Of a stretch of 64,000 nt of DNA, positions 49,358-59,684 are shown piece after piece. Source of the stretch: Gemmatimonadota bacterium (GTDB lineage Bacteria > Gemmatimonadota > Gemmatimonadetes > Gemmatimonadales > GWC2-71-9); NCBI GenBank assembly GCA_016720805.1, contig JADKJZ010000014.1:1064145-1128144 (forward strand). Direction: 5' to 3'. A program made the position numbers and the translations under genes. How positions within the stretch are numbered: the stretch's first letter is position 1; the number at the start of each line of letters is the position of its first letter. The notes under the pieces are model-generated. The model saw nothing but the letters and a program-made list of their open reading frames with translations. It did no database searches and was not told the DNA's origin.

Positions 49358-50517
49358 GTCGTCGTGCCGCCCTGATCGTCCTCGATGGCCTCGGCGTCGG
49401 GACGGCGCACGACACCGCCGCGTACGGCGACCTCGGAAGCGCGACACTCGGCAATGTCATGCGCGCCCCGGGTGCCCCGCGTCTCCCGAACCTCGAGGCG
49501 CTCGGCTTCGGCGACTGCGGCGACAGCGGCATCGCGAAGGTGGCAGCGCCGACGGCCGCGCGCGGCGTGGCGCAACCGAACAGTGCCGGAAAGGACAGCA
49601 CGACCGGACATTGGGAACTGTGTGGCGTGCAGCTGCCCGTGCCGTTCCCGACCTACCCCCACGGCTTTCCGGCGGAGTTGCTCGCGGCCTTCTCGGAGCG
49701 GACCGGTCGCGGGGTCCTCGGCAACCGACCCTCCTCCGGGACGGTCATCCTCGATGAGCTCGGCCCGGAGCATGTCGCCACGGGCCAGTGGATCGTCTAC
49801 ACCTCGGCGGACTCGGTCTTCCAGATTGCGGCCCACGAAGAGGTCGTGCCGCTCACCGAGCTGTATGCCGCCTGTCAGGTCGCCCGGGAGCTCCTGGTGG
49901 ACCCCCATGGCGTGTCGCGGGTCATTGCCCGGCCGTTCAAGGGGACCGTTGGGGCATGGCAGCGCACCGCCAATCGGAAGGACTTCTCGCGGCAGCCAAC
50001 CGGGCCGACCCTCCTCGACCGGTTGGCCGAGGCCCACCTCCCCGTGGTCGGGGTCGGGAAAGTGGACGATCTCTTCGCGGGGCGCGGGATCACCTCGATC
50101 CACACCCCCACGAACTCGGACGCCTACGCCCTGATCGAGGGGGGACTCTTGGCGATGCGCCGTGGGATGCTCTTCGCGAACGTGATCGAGTTCGACCAGA
50201 GCTGGGGTCACCGGAACGACGTGGCTGGCTTTCAGAAGGGATTGGTGGAACTGGACCGCTGGATTCCCCGTCTCCTGAAGCAGGTTCGGGAGGAGGATCT
50301 GATTATCTTCACCGCCGACCACGGGAACGACCCCACCACCCCGTCGACCGACCATGCCCGGGAATGTGTGCCGGTGTTGGCGATCGGCCCCAGGGTCCGC
50401 CCGGTGCCCCTTGGGGAGCTGGGGACCTTCGCCGACGTGGGGCAGACTATCGCGGAGTTTCTGGGGGTGCGCCCCCTTGAGGCCGGCACGTCCTTCCTGG
50501 AGCGGGTGTGGAACTGA
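49354..50517 (+). CDS. deoB: Phosphopentomutase
   Basis: A 387-residue member of the alkaline phosphatase superfamily. The metal-binding start is IVLDGLGVG, the phosphorylated threonine lies in GKDSTTGHWE, and further ligands are in NVIEFDQSWGHRNDV and FTADHGNDP. It interconverts (deoxy)ribose 1- and 5-phosphate in nucleoside salvage, which fits with the following cytidine deaminase gene. The start is GTG 49354. The gene is somewhat shorter than DeoB of enterobacteria (about 400) but all key blocks are present. It overlaps cdd by 10 bases. Confidence 0.94.
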   Translation: MSRRAALIVLDGLGVGTAHDTAAYGDLGSATLGNVMRAPGAPRLPNLEALGFGDCGDSGIAKVAAPTAARGVAQPNSAGKDSTTGHWELCGVQLPVPFPTYPHGFPAELLAAFSERTGRGVLGNRPSSGTVILDELGPEHVATGQWIVYTSADSVFQIAAHEEVVPLTELYAACQVARELLVDPHGVSRVIARPFKGTVGAWQRTANRKDFSRQPTGPTLLDRLAEAHLPVVGVGKVDDLFAGRGITSIHTPTNSDAYALIEGGLLAMRRGMLFANVIEFDQSWGHRNDVAGFQKGLVELDRWIPRLLKQVREEDLIIFTADHGNDPTTPSTDHARECVPVLAIGPRVRPVPLGELGTFADVGQTIAEFLGVRPLEAGTSFLERVWN

Positions 50518-50897
50518 CGGAGCTGCGGGCGGCGGCCGAGGGCGGGCGGGAGCGGGCGTACGCGCCGTACTCCGGCTTTCACGTCGGGGCGGCGCTGGAG
50601 ACTGCCGAAGGGGCGGTCTTCGTCGGGGCCAATGTGGAAAATGCATCCTACGGCCTGACCATCTGTGCCGAACGAAGCGCCATGGCGGCCGCCATCTCGT
50701 CGGGGGCACGGAAATTCGTGCGGTTGCTGCTGGTCAGCGACGCCCCGCATCCGATCGCCCCCTGTGGGGCCTGTCGCCAGGTGCTTGCCGAGTTCGGGTT
50801 GGCGCTGACCGTCATCAGTTGTGCTGGAGCCGAGACCAAGGAGTGGACCATTCGCGACCTGTTGCCTGCCGCCTTCACCGGGGACGTGCTCGAGTGA
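50508..50897 (+). CDS. cdd: Cytidine deaminase
   Basis: A 129-residue homotetrameric-type deaminase. The zinc ligands are C53 (with catalytic E55, in ICAERSAM) and C86/C89 in PCGACRQ; APYSGFHVGAAL is the substrate region. It deaminates cytidine and deoxycytidine to uridines, in line with deoB upstream. The GTG start lies within the deoB 3' end; the stop overlaps the GTG of the lipoprotein gene. Confidence 0.95.
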   Translation: MELTELRAAAEGGRERAYAPYSGFHVGAALETAEGAVFVGANVENASYGLTICAERSAMAAAISSGARKFVRLLLVSDAPHPIAPCGACRQVLAEFGLALTVISCAGAETKEWTIRDLLPAAFTGDVLE

Positions 50898-52087
50898 CCT
50901 CACGCCTCCTCTCCCTGGCGGTGGTGGCCCTGTTGGCCACGGCCTGCACCGAAAAGCTCACGACGCCGGTGAACTGCCCCAATCTCTGTCCGGGTGGCGT
51001 CGCGGATTTCCGCGACACCATCCTGACCGCCACGGTCGGTTTGGATACCTCCTACTCCGGCTACGTCGGCGAATCGTCGTTGCTGTCGCTGCTGGTGGCC
51101 AACGGCGGCGCCTACGGCGTCTCGCGCGGCATCGTCGCCTTCCAGTCGCGCGGAGACTCGGTCTTCGTCAAGGATACCGCGCGCGTCTTCACCGTCGATT
51201 CGGCCGCGGTCTCGCTCTTCCTGCAGGCGAGTGACAGCACGGTCGTGAGCGGGGTGGTCGAGTTGTATCGCCTCCCGCTCGCCATCGATTCCTCGACGTC
51301 GATCGGCGCGATCGATGCCGCGATGACCCCGGACCAACTCCTGGCGGAGTTCGAATTGACCTCCGGGTTGCGGACGGGGGCGATGCGCATCGTGCTCTCC
51401 GGCGCGACGCTCGCCAAGGTGGCCTTCACGCCCGCCGACAGCGGCCGACTGCAGGTTGGGGTGCGCGTGCGCTCGACCAACGCCACCGGCATCCGTGTCG
51501 GCACGGCGGCGGCCGGCGGCGAAGGTCCGGTAGTGACGTGGTACACGCGCGTCGAGGTCGCCGACACCGCGCTCCGGAGTCAGATCTTTACCCGCTTGCC
51601 CTCGACCAACTTCACCGTTCGGAGCGGAACCACACCGCCGACGCCGGGATTGCTGGCCGTCGGCGGCTTTCCGGTGGCACGCAGCTTCATCCGCTTTACG
51701 CTGCCCCCGGAATTGCGTGACTCGGTCACCATCGTGCGGGCGACGCTCCAACTCACCGCGGATCAACCGATGTTCGGGATCCCGGCCGACACGGCCACCC
51801 TCCTGGCGCACCCGGTCCTGGCGCTGCTTGGGCCGAAGTCCCCGGTCGCCACGGATCTCTTCAACGGAGCCTTCCTGTTGACGGGTCAGACCGAGGTGAC
51901 CCTCGAGGTCGCGTCCCTGGTGCGGCTCTGGCAGGGGGCCGACGCGTTGCCGTCGGTATTGCGCCTCGAGATCGGGCAGGAGGGTGCAACCTTCCTTGCC
52001 CCGGCGTTCCGCTCGTCGCGGTCGGCCAGTGGCGCACCGACGCTTCGCATCACCTACCGGCGCAGCTTCGCCTTCGAGGGCTTCTGA
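50894..52087 (+). CDS. Predicted lipoprotein, unknown function
   Basis: A 397-residue protein. The N-terminus ends in the lipobox LLATAC, so Cys about 18 should be lipidated and the protein exported. The remainder is rich in beta-strand pattern with Ser/Thr, for example LRTGAMRIVLSGATLAKVAF and SFIRFTLPPELRDSVTIVRATLQL. I recognise no family. It begins in a four-base overlap with cdd and is followed 2 bases later by a FadL-like outer-membrane protein, so the pair probably works together at the outer membrane. Start GTG 50894. Confidence 0.75.
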   Translation: MTSRLLSLAVVALLATACTEKLTTPVNCPNLCPGGVADFRDTILTATVGLDTSYSGYVGESSLLSLLVANGGAYGVSRGIVAFQSRGDSVFVKDTARVFTVDSAAVSLFLQASDSTVVSGVVELYRLPLAIDSSTSIGAIDAAMTPDQLLAEFELTSGLRTGAMRIVLSGATLAKVAFTPADSGRLQVGVRVRSTNATGIRVGTAAAGGEGPVVTWYTRVEVADTALRSQIFTRLPSTNFTVRSGTTPPTPGLLAVGGFPVARSFIRFTLPPELRDSVTIVRATLQLTADQPMFGIPADTATLLAHPVLALLGPKSPVATDLFNGAFLLTGQTEVTLEVASLVRLWQGADALPSVLRLEIGQEGATFLAPAFRSSRSASGAPTLRITYRRSFAFEGF

Positions 52088-52089
52088 CG

Positions 52090-53241
52090 ATGCGTGGTCA
52101 TTCGCTACTGCTCGTCGCCGCCGTGGCCCTCGTCGCCGCGCCGCTGGCCGCCCAGTCGTCGGAGTTCGGAGTGCGCGGTCTCGGCCTGCCGGGGCGATCC
52201 GCCTCCGCGCGCGTGCTCGGCGGCGGTGGAGCGCTCGGGCTCTTCGATGGCGAGTCGAGCCTCAATCCAGCCTCGCTGTCGACCCTCTCGCTGACGACGG
52301 CCGTCTTCACCATGTCGAACAACTCGCGGACCTCCGTCAATCCGGCGGGCAAGGCGAGTGGGCGGGATACCCGTTTCCCCCAGGTGCTGATCGGCGGTCC
52401 GATCCCGCGAACCCGGTTCGTGGTGGGCGTCTCGTATTCAATGTTCACCGATCGCGACTTCCAGCTGGTGTCGGTCGGTCAGGCGTCGCCGCGCGGAGTC
52501 CCCGTCGGCGTGACCGACACGTTGACGTCGCGGGGCGGCATCGCGGACCTCCGGATCGCGGCAGGCTACGCCCTGTCGCCGAAGCTCAGCGTCGGCGGTG
52601 GGCTGCACTTCCTGACCGGGTCCAACCGGATGTCGACGCGTCGGGTCTGGGATGATCCCGAGTACGCGGCGCTCGAGGAAAAGGCCGAGCTCTCGTACCA
52701 GGCGATCGGATTCTCGGCCGGCTTTCTTCTGCATCCGACGCCCCGCATTGCCGTGGCCGGTTCGATTCGTCGGGACGGCCGGATGACCATCCAGCGTGAT
52801 TCCACGCCCAGCGGCGAAGTCTCGATGCCGACGCAACTTGCCGGCGGCGTACGCCTCCAGCTCTCGCGACGGCTGGTCGTGGCGGGTCAGGCCATCGTGC
52901 GCGACTGGTCTCGCGCCGACAGCGGCCTCGTGGCGGCTGGCGCCATTGGCGCCCGTGACACCCGAGAGTTTTCCGGTGGAGTGGAGCTCTATTCGAATGC
53001 CCGCCGCCCGTCGAACAAGCCGCTGCGGCTTGGCGTCCGCTATGCGGAACTGCCGTTCCGCATCAGCGCGGACGGGACGCCGACTGAATTCGGTCTCTCG
53101 GTCGGCACCGGCATCCGCTTCGCGCGGGATCTGGGCGGGATCGACCTCGCGCTGGAGCGCGTCCGCCGAAAGGAGGGCGTGAACTACACTGAGACCGGGT
53201 GGCAGTTCACCCTCGGGATCTCGGTCCGGCCGGGCAGCTGA
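52090..53241 (+). CDS. FadL-like outer-membrane beta-barrel protein
   Basis: A 383-residue protein with a cleavable signal (LLLVAAVALVAAPLAAQ). The mature part has GLGLPGRSASARVLGGGGAL near the start and alternating beta strands ending in LGISVRPGS, a layout like FadL/OmpP1-type or UPF0164 barrels. FadL proteins import hydrophobic substrates, but this member has no recognisable ligand motif. The preceding gene encodes a lipoprotein two bases upstream. The final residue is Ser rather than the aromatic residue usual for barrels. Confidence 0.7.
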   Translation: MRGHSLLLVAAVALVAAPLAAQSSEFGVRGLGLPGRSASARVLGGGGALGLFDGESSLNPASLSTLSLTTAVFTMSNNSRTSVNPAGKASGRDTRFPQVLIGGPIPRTRFVVGVSYSMFTDRDFQLVSVGQASPRGVPVGVTDTLTSRGGIADLRIAAGYALSPKLSVGGGLHFLTGSNRMSTRRVWDDPEYAALEEKAELSYQAIGFSAGFLLHPTPRIAVAGSIRRDGRMTIQRDSTPSGEVSMPTQLAGGVRLQLSRRLVVAGQAIVRDWSRADSGLVAAGAIGARDTREFSGGVELYSNARRPSNKPLRLGVRYAELPFRISADGTPTEFGLSVGTGIRFARDLGGIDLALERVRRKEGVNYTETGWQFTLGISVRPGS

Positions 53242-53257
53242 GCCGGACGTCGAACCC

Positions 53258-54568
53258 ATGAAGCAGGTCTGGATCGAAACCTACGGCTGCCAGATGAACG
53301 TGGCGGACACCGAGCTGATGTTCGGTGTCCTCGCGCGGGAGGGCTATGCCCAGGCGAGCCAGCCCGAGGGCGCGGACGTCATGCTGGTCAATACCTGTGC
53401 CGTCCGCGACAACGCCGAGCAGCGGGTCATCGGCCGGGTCGGGGAGCTGCAGCGCCACAAGCACCCCGGCGTCATCCTCGGGGTCGTGGGCTGCATGGCG
53501 CAGCGCCTCGGACCGATCCTTCTGGAACAGGTCCCGGCGGTGGACCTCGTCGTCGGCCCCGATGCCTACCGGAACTTGCCGGAGCTGCTCAGTCACGCGG
53601 CGGCCGGGCAGCGTCGGGCCGACGTCGAGTACCGGGGGTGGGAGCATTACGAGGACATCCCGCAGCTCCGCGAACCCGGCCCGACGGCCTATGTGACCGT
53701 GCAGCGCGGCTGTGACTACCGCTGCACCTTCTGCATCGTGCCGACGACGCGCGGTCCCGAACGGAGTCGGCAGCTGACGGATGTGGTGACCGAGGTGCAG
53801 CGTCTGGCGGGGGAGGGCGTGTCCGAGGTGACGCTGCTCGGGCAGACGGTGAACTCCTACCACGATGGCACCCGGGACTTCGCCGACCTGCTCCGGGCCA
53901 TCGGTGCGGTGGATGGCATTCGCCGGCTGCGCTTCACGTCGCCGTACCCGACCGACTTCACGCCGCGCGTGATCGAGGCGATGGCAACGACCCCGGCCGT
54001 CTGCGAGCATGTACACCTGCCGGTGCAGAGCGGTTCGAATGCGACGTTGAAGCGGATGCTGCGCCGCTACACGCGGGAGCGCTACCTCGAAGTGGTCGGG
54101 GAACTGCGAGCTGCGATCCCGGCGATCACCTTCTCGACCGACATCATCGTCGGGTTCCCCGGGGAGCGCGAGGAGGATTTCGCCGAGACGTTGTCGATCG
54201 TGGAAGCGGCCGGCTTCGATGACGCCTACACCTTCAAGTACTCGGTGCGCGAAGGGACGCCGGCGGAGAAGATCAAGGATCACGTTCCCGATGAGGTGGC
54301 CTCGGAACGGCTCGACCGATTGATCGCCACGGCGCGGGCACAGACGCGCCGCCGGAACGCGGGGCGAGTCGGCGAGCGGCACGAGGTCCTGGTGGAGCGG
54401 CCGGCAAAGCGCGGCGACCTGATGCTCGGGCGCACGCGCCAGAATGCGATGGTCCTGGTGGATCTGCCGGTCTCCTCGATCGGGACCTACCACCAGGTGC
54501 GACTCACTGGCACCACGGGCTCCACCTTCACGGCGGCGCTCGCTCAACCTGCTCTGGCGGTTCTATGA
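53258..54568 (+). CDS. miaB: tRNA-2-methylthio-N6-isopentenyladenosine synthase MiaB
   Basis: A 436-residue radical SAM methylthiotransferase. The N-terminal UPF0004 domain has its three Cys (YGCQMN, NTCAVRD, GCM) for one iron-sulphur cluster. The radical SAM motif is CDYRCTFC, and a C-terminal TRAM domain (about 370-436) binds tRNA. The terminus HEVLVERPAKRGDLMLGRTR is TRAM-like. It methylthiolates i6A37 in tRNAs reading UNN codons. Other MTTases (RimO, MtaB) are possible, but motif layout favours MiaB. ATG 53258 follows the barrel gene by 16 bases. Confidence 0.93.
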   Translation: MKQVWIETYGCQMNVADTELMFGVLAREGYAQASQPEGADVMLVNTCAVRDNAEQRVIGRVGELQRHKHPGVILGVVGCMAQRLGPILLEQVPAVDLVVGPDAYRNLPELLSHAAAGQRRADVEYRGWEHYEDIPQLREPGPTAYVTVQRGCDYRCTFCIVPTTRGPERSRQLTDVVTEVQRLAGEGVSEVTLLGQTVNSYHDGTRDFADLLRAIGAVDGIRRLRFTSPYPTDFTPRVIEAMATTPAVCEHVHLPVQSGSNATLKRMLRRYTRERYLEVVGELRAAIPAITFSTDIIVGFPGEREEDFAETLSIVEAAGFDDAYTFKYSVREGTPAEKIKDHVPDEVASERLDRLIATARAQTRRRNAGRVGERHEVLVERPAKRGDLMLGRTRQNAMVLVDLPVSSIGTYHQVRLTGTTGSTFTAALAQPALAVL

Positions 54569-54849
54569 TCCTGAATGTGATGGAACACCACGTGCACGAA
54601 GCATACGATCGTCTCAAGGGAATGGTCCCCGGCTTCCTCGATACCCCGAATCACCGGGAAGACGTGGTCGTCTATGCGCTGAACCGGCTGCAGCCGAAAT
54701 ACGTCGTGACTTCGACTGGCAAGGCCGTGACCGAGGTCGCGCTAGACACGGCGCAGCATCGGACGACGATCGAGGTGCAGGTCATCGAGGCACTGCGTCA
54801 GGTCGCCCGGGTGCCGCGCGAACGTCCGGTGACCGCCGCACCCGGATGA
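54565..54849 (+). CDS. ComFB-like protein
   Basis: A 94-residue protein that matches the ComFB (late competence) pattern: NVMEHHVHEAYDRLKG, then DVVVYALNRLQPKYVVTSTGKAV. ComFB members are described as binding cyclic dinucleotides in cyanobacteria and in Bacillus. Typical members have a Cys cluster before the DxxxxALN block; here the region is TPNHRED, without Cys. The gene lies between miaB and comEC with four-base overlaps on both sides. A role linking second messengers to DNA uptake is possible. Confidence 0.75.
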   Translation: MILNVMEHHVHEAYDRLKGMVPGFLDTPNHREDVVVYALNRLQPKYVVTSTGKAVTEVALDTAQHRTTIEVQVIEALRQVARVPRERPVTAAPG

Positions 54850-57161
54850 GCCCGCCGCGCGGCGCGCTTCTCCTGCTGTTTGCCTTCGGGGCCGGTCTCG
54901 TGACCGGCCTCGCTCGTTTTTCCGACCCTCGCCTCGTTGTCGTGGTCCTCGTGATCACGATCTACATCCTCCGTCGTGGCGCCGGAGCGTTCGTGGCGCT
55001 CGCCGTCCTGGGCGGGGTGCTCGCGGCGATCGCCGAGCTCAACGCGCGTCCGATGCGGTGCACCGCCCGTCTGCCACTCGGCGAATCACGGCTGGTGCTC
55101 CGGCTGGTCGATCCGGGACAGGGAAGCGGCCGCGCCGAGCTCCCTGGGCGCTGCCGCGGCACCGTGATGGTGCGCTGGCCTCGGAACAGCGCGCCTCGGG
55201 CGGGAGAATTCGTCGCGGTCACCGCACGGTGGTTGCCACGTCAGCTGCCACTCGGCTTTGGCGGCGGGCTGCTCGTGGTGCGGCGGATCGAGCGTCGTTG
55301 GGGCCACCCCGGCCTGCTCGCACGCGCGCGGAACGGCATCGCGACGCGCGTGGATGCCCTCTACGGGCCGCGCGCGGCGATGGTCGCCGCCCTGCTGGTC
55401 GGATGGCGCGGCGAAATCGATCCCGATGTGCAGCAGGCGTTCACCGCCGCCGGCCTGGTGCACATTCTCGCGATCTCCGGATTCCATGTCGGCCTGCTCG
55501 CCGGCTGGGTACTGCTCATCCTGCATCTCGTTGGCGTGCGCAGGCATCCCGCCGAGTCCGCCGCCGCCGCCGTGGCCGTCGGCTATGCCGCGTTCCTCGG
55601 CTGGCCCGCACCGGCCGCTCGCGCCGCGCTCCTCGGCGTGATGCTGGCGTGGTGCCGATGGCGCCAGCGGCAGGTGACGCCCGGTGCATTGCTGGCGCTC
55701 AGTGCCTTCCTTGTCCTGCTGCTCGATCCCGCGGCCGTCATCTCGGTCGGGGCATGGCTCTCGGTGACGGCGTTGCTCGGCGTGACGGTCGCGACCCGGT
55801 GGAGCGATCGCACCATGTCGAAGCATGCCCTGGTGCGGTCGCTGGTCGGCTCAATCGGGGCGATGCTCACGACCGCGCCGCTCACGGCGATGGTCTTCGG
55901 CCAGGTTGCGCCGATCAGCATTCTCCTGAATCTCGTCGCGGTGCCACTGGCGGCCTTGCTGGTCCCGGCGCTGCTCGCGTCGCTGCTGCTCTACCCGTTC
56001 CTCCCTGCGATGGCCGCCGCTTTTGCCGCCTCGGGTGGGGTACTGCTCGCCGCACTGCAACGAGTTGCGGAGGTGGGCTCGAACGCCCCCGGTGCTGGCG
56101 TCGCAGGCGCGGCGGGGATCGGCGCCTCGCTGCCGTGGCTCGCGGCCCTGGGCCTCGCGGCGTGGGCCGTGGCGGGTCGGACGACGGCGCAGGAGGCCGG
56201 GCGCCGGCTCGCGTGGGGTGGGGTCGCCGCGATGTGGATAACACTCCTGCCGGGGATCGCCGGGCCCCGGCCCATCGGAGACGGACATCTCGCGTTAGTT
56301 TTCGCGGATGTGGGGCAGGGCGACGCCGCGCTGATTCGCACGCCGGCTGGACACTGGATCATGGTCGACGCGGGCCCCGCCGACGCTCGCTGGAATGCCG
56401 GGACGAAGGTGCTGGTGCCGCTCCTCCGCCGTCTCCGCATCACGCGACTCGAGGCAATCCTCCTCTCCCACGCCCACCGCGACCATGTCGGCGGGGCGGC
56501 GGCGGTGACCGATGCCGTGCCGGTCGGGGTCGCACTGGACCCGGGAGAGTCGTTCGAGGAAACGGCCTATTTCGCCTGGCTCGAAGCAATTGCGCGGCGC
56601 GGGGTCCGTTGGCACCCGGTCGTCGCGGGCGAACAGTTCCAGATGGACGGCGTCTCCTTCCGCCTGGTGCATCCGCCGCGAGTCTGGCCCAGCGCCGGCG
56701 AGGACCTCAATGAGGATTCCGCCGTCCTCGAGGTCCGCTGGCACGACTTTCGGGCGCTGCTGATGGGGGATGCCGGCATGGTTGCGGAGCGAGCGTTCGC
56801 CGGGGCCGTCGGCCGGGTGGACATCCTGAAGGTTGGGCATCATGGCTCCCGAACCGCCTCGTCGGCCGATTTCCTCGCCGAGACGCGGCCACAAGTCGCC
56901 GTAGTGAGCGTGGGGCAGAACCGCTATGGCCACCCCACCCCCGAGGCCATGAGCCGGCTGCAGCACGCCGGGGCACGGATCTGGCGGACCGACCGGGAAG
57001 GCCACATCACCGTCGAGACCGACGGACATGAATTCACCGTGCGGGGCGCCTCGGGTCTCGCGACGTTTACCGCCGGCCGTCGCGCCGGCCCCAGGAGACG
57101 CCGTGCTCCCAAACACCCAGGTCACCACCCTCGAGCGCTTCATCCTCGATCAGGAGCGTGA
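54846..57161 (+). CDS. comEC: DNA uptake channel ComEC/Rec2
   Basis: A 771-residue membrane protein. It has N-terminal helices, an OB-like segment, the competence domain with VHILAISGFHVGLLAG and further helices, and a C-terminal metallo-beta-lactamase domain. The domain carries LSHAHRDHVGG, the HxHxDH zinc motif, plus GDAGM and VGHHGSRT. ComEC carries DNA across the inner membrane during natural transformation. ATG 54846 overlaps the ComFB gene; the 3' end overlaps fbp by 59 bases. No other competence gene is seen in the window. Confidence 0.92.
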   Translation: MSPPRGALLLLFAFGAGLVTGLARFSDPRLVVVVLVITIYILRRGAGAFVALAVLGGVLAAIAELNARPMRCTARLPLGESRLVLRLVDPGQGSGRAELPGRCRGTVMVRWPRNSAPRAGEFVAVTARWLPRQLPLGFGGGLLVVRRIERRWGHPGLLARARNGIATRVDALYGPRAAMVAALLVGWRGEIDPDVQQAFTAAGLVHILAISGFHVGLLAGWVLLILHLVGVRRHPAESAAAAVAVGYAAFLGWPAPAARAALLGVMLAWCRWRQRQVTPGALLALSAFLVLLLDPAAVISVGAWLSVTALLGVTVATRWSDRTMSKHALVRSLVGSIGAMLTTAPLTAMVFGQVAPISILLNLVAVPLAALLVPALLASLLLYPFLPAMAAAFAASGGVLLAALQRVAEVGSNAPGAGVAGAAGIGASLPWLAALGLAAWAVAGRTTAQEAGRRLAWGGVAAMWITLLPGIAGPRPIGDGHLALVFADVGQGDAALIRTPAGHWIMVDAGPADARWNAGTKVLVPLLRRLRITRLEAILLSHAHRDHVGGAAAVTDAVPVGVALDPGESFEETAYFAWLEAIARRGVRWHPVVAGEQFQMDGVSFRLVHPPRVWPSAGEDLNEDSAVLEVRWHDFRALLMGDAGMVAERAFAGAVGRVDILKVGHHGSRTASSADFLAETRPQVAVVSVGQNRYGHPTPEAMSRLQHAGARIWRTDREGHITVETDGHEFTVRGASGLATFTAGRRAGPRRRRAPKHPGHHPRALHPRSGA

Positions 57162-58118
57162 GCACCCCGATGCGACCGGGGAACTCACCAATCTGCTCTA
57201 TGACGTCGCCCTCGCCGCCAAGTTGATCGGCGCCCAGATCCGGCGGGCCGGTCTCGTCAACATCCTCGGCGCCGCCGGCTCGATCAACGTGCAGGACGAG
57301 GAGCAGCAGAAGCTCGACGTCTACGCCAACGAGACGATGAAGAACGCGCTCAACCATACCGGGCGCGTCTGTGCCATGGCCTCCGAGGAGGACGAGGAGC
57401 TGATCGCCATTCCGGATGGCGTGCCCGCGGGCAAGTATGCCGTCCTCTTCGATCCGCTCGACGGCTCCGCCAACATCGACGTCAACGCGGCGGTCGGAAC
57501 GATCTTCTCGATCTATCGTCGCGTGACGACCTCCGGGCCGGGGCAACTTTCCGACGTGCTGCAGCCGGGCCGCGAGATCGTGGCGGCTGGCTACGTGATG
57601 TACGGCTCGAGCGTGATGATGGTCTATTCCGCGGGGCATGGCGTGCACGGCTTCACGTACGATCCGACGATTGGCGAGTTCCTGCTATCGCATCCCGACA
57701 TCACCACGCCGCGGACCGGCAAGTACTACAGCGTCAACGAGTCGAACTTCCCGCGCTGGTCGAAGGGGATGCAGCGCGCCGTCCGCGGCTTCAAGGGCGA
57801 CGACCCGGCCCGGCTCAAGGGAAAGAATTCGCGCTACATCGGCGCCCTGGTGGCGGATTTCCACCGCAACCTGATCGCCGGCGGGATCTTCATGTATCCG
57901 GGTGACACCAAGAATCCGAACGGCAAGCTGCGGCTGCTCTATGAGTGCGCGCCGATGGCCTTCCTCGCCGAGGCGGCGGGTGGTGCGGCGAGCGACGGGA
58001 AGCGGCGCATCCTCGACATCATGCCGACGGCCCTCCATGAGCGCGTCCCGCTCGTGATCGGCGGCGCGGCCGACGTCGAGTACGTCAACATGGTGATCGC
58101 CGAGACCGAGGGGACGGC

Positions 58119-58122
<4 letters not shown>
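57103..58122 (+). CDS. fbp: Fructose-1,6-bisphosphatase class I
   Basis: A 339-residue class I FBPase. It has SEEDEELIAIPDG, the metal-binding DPLDGSANIDVNAAVGTIFSIY, shown only in part, GKNSRYIGALVADFHRNLI, and MYPGDTKNPNGKLRLLYECAP with the substrate-contacting residues. It dephosphorylates fructose 1,6-bisphosphate in gluconeogenesis. The start GTG 57103 was chosen because AGGAGAC precedes it; an ATG at 57028 would extend the N-terminus into residues that do not fit the family. It overlaps comEC by 59 bases, and its stop overlaps the next GTG. Confidence 0.94.
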
Positions 58123-59683
<1,561 letters not shown>

Positions 59684-59684
<1 letters not shown>

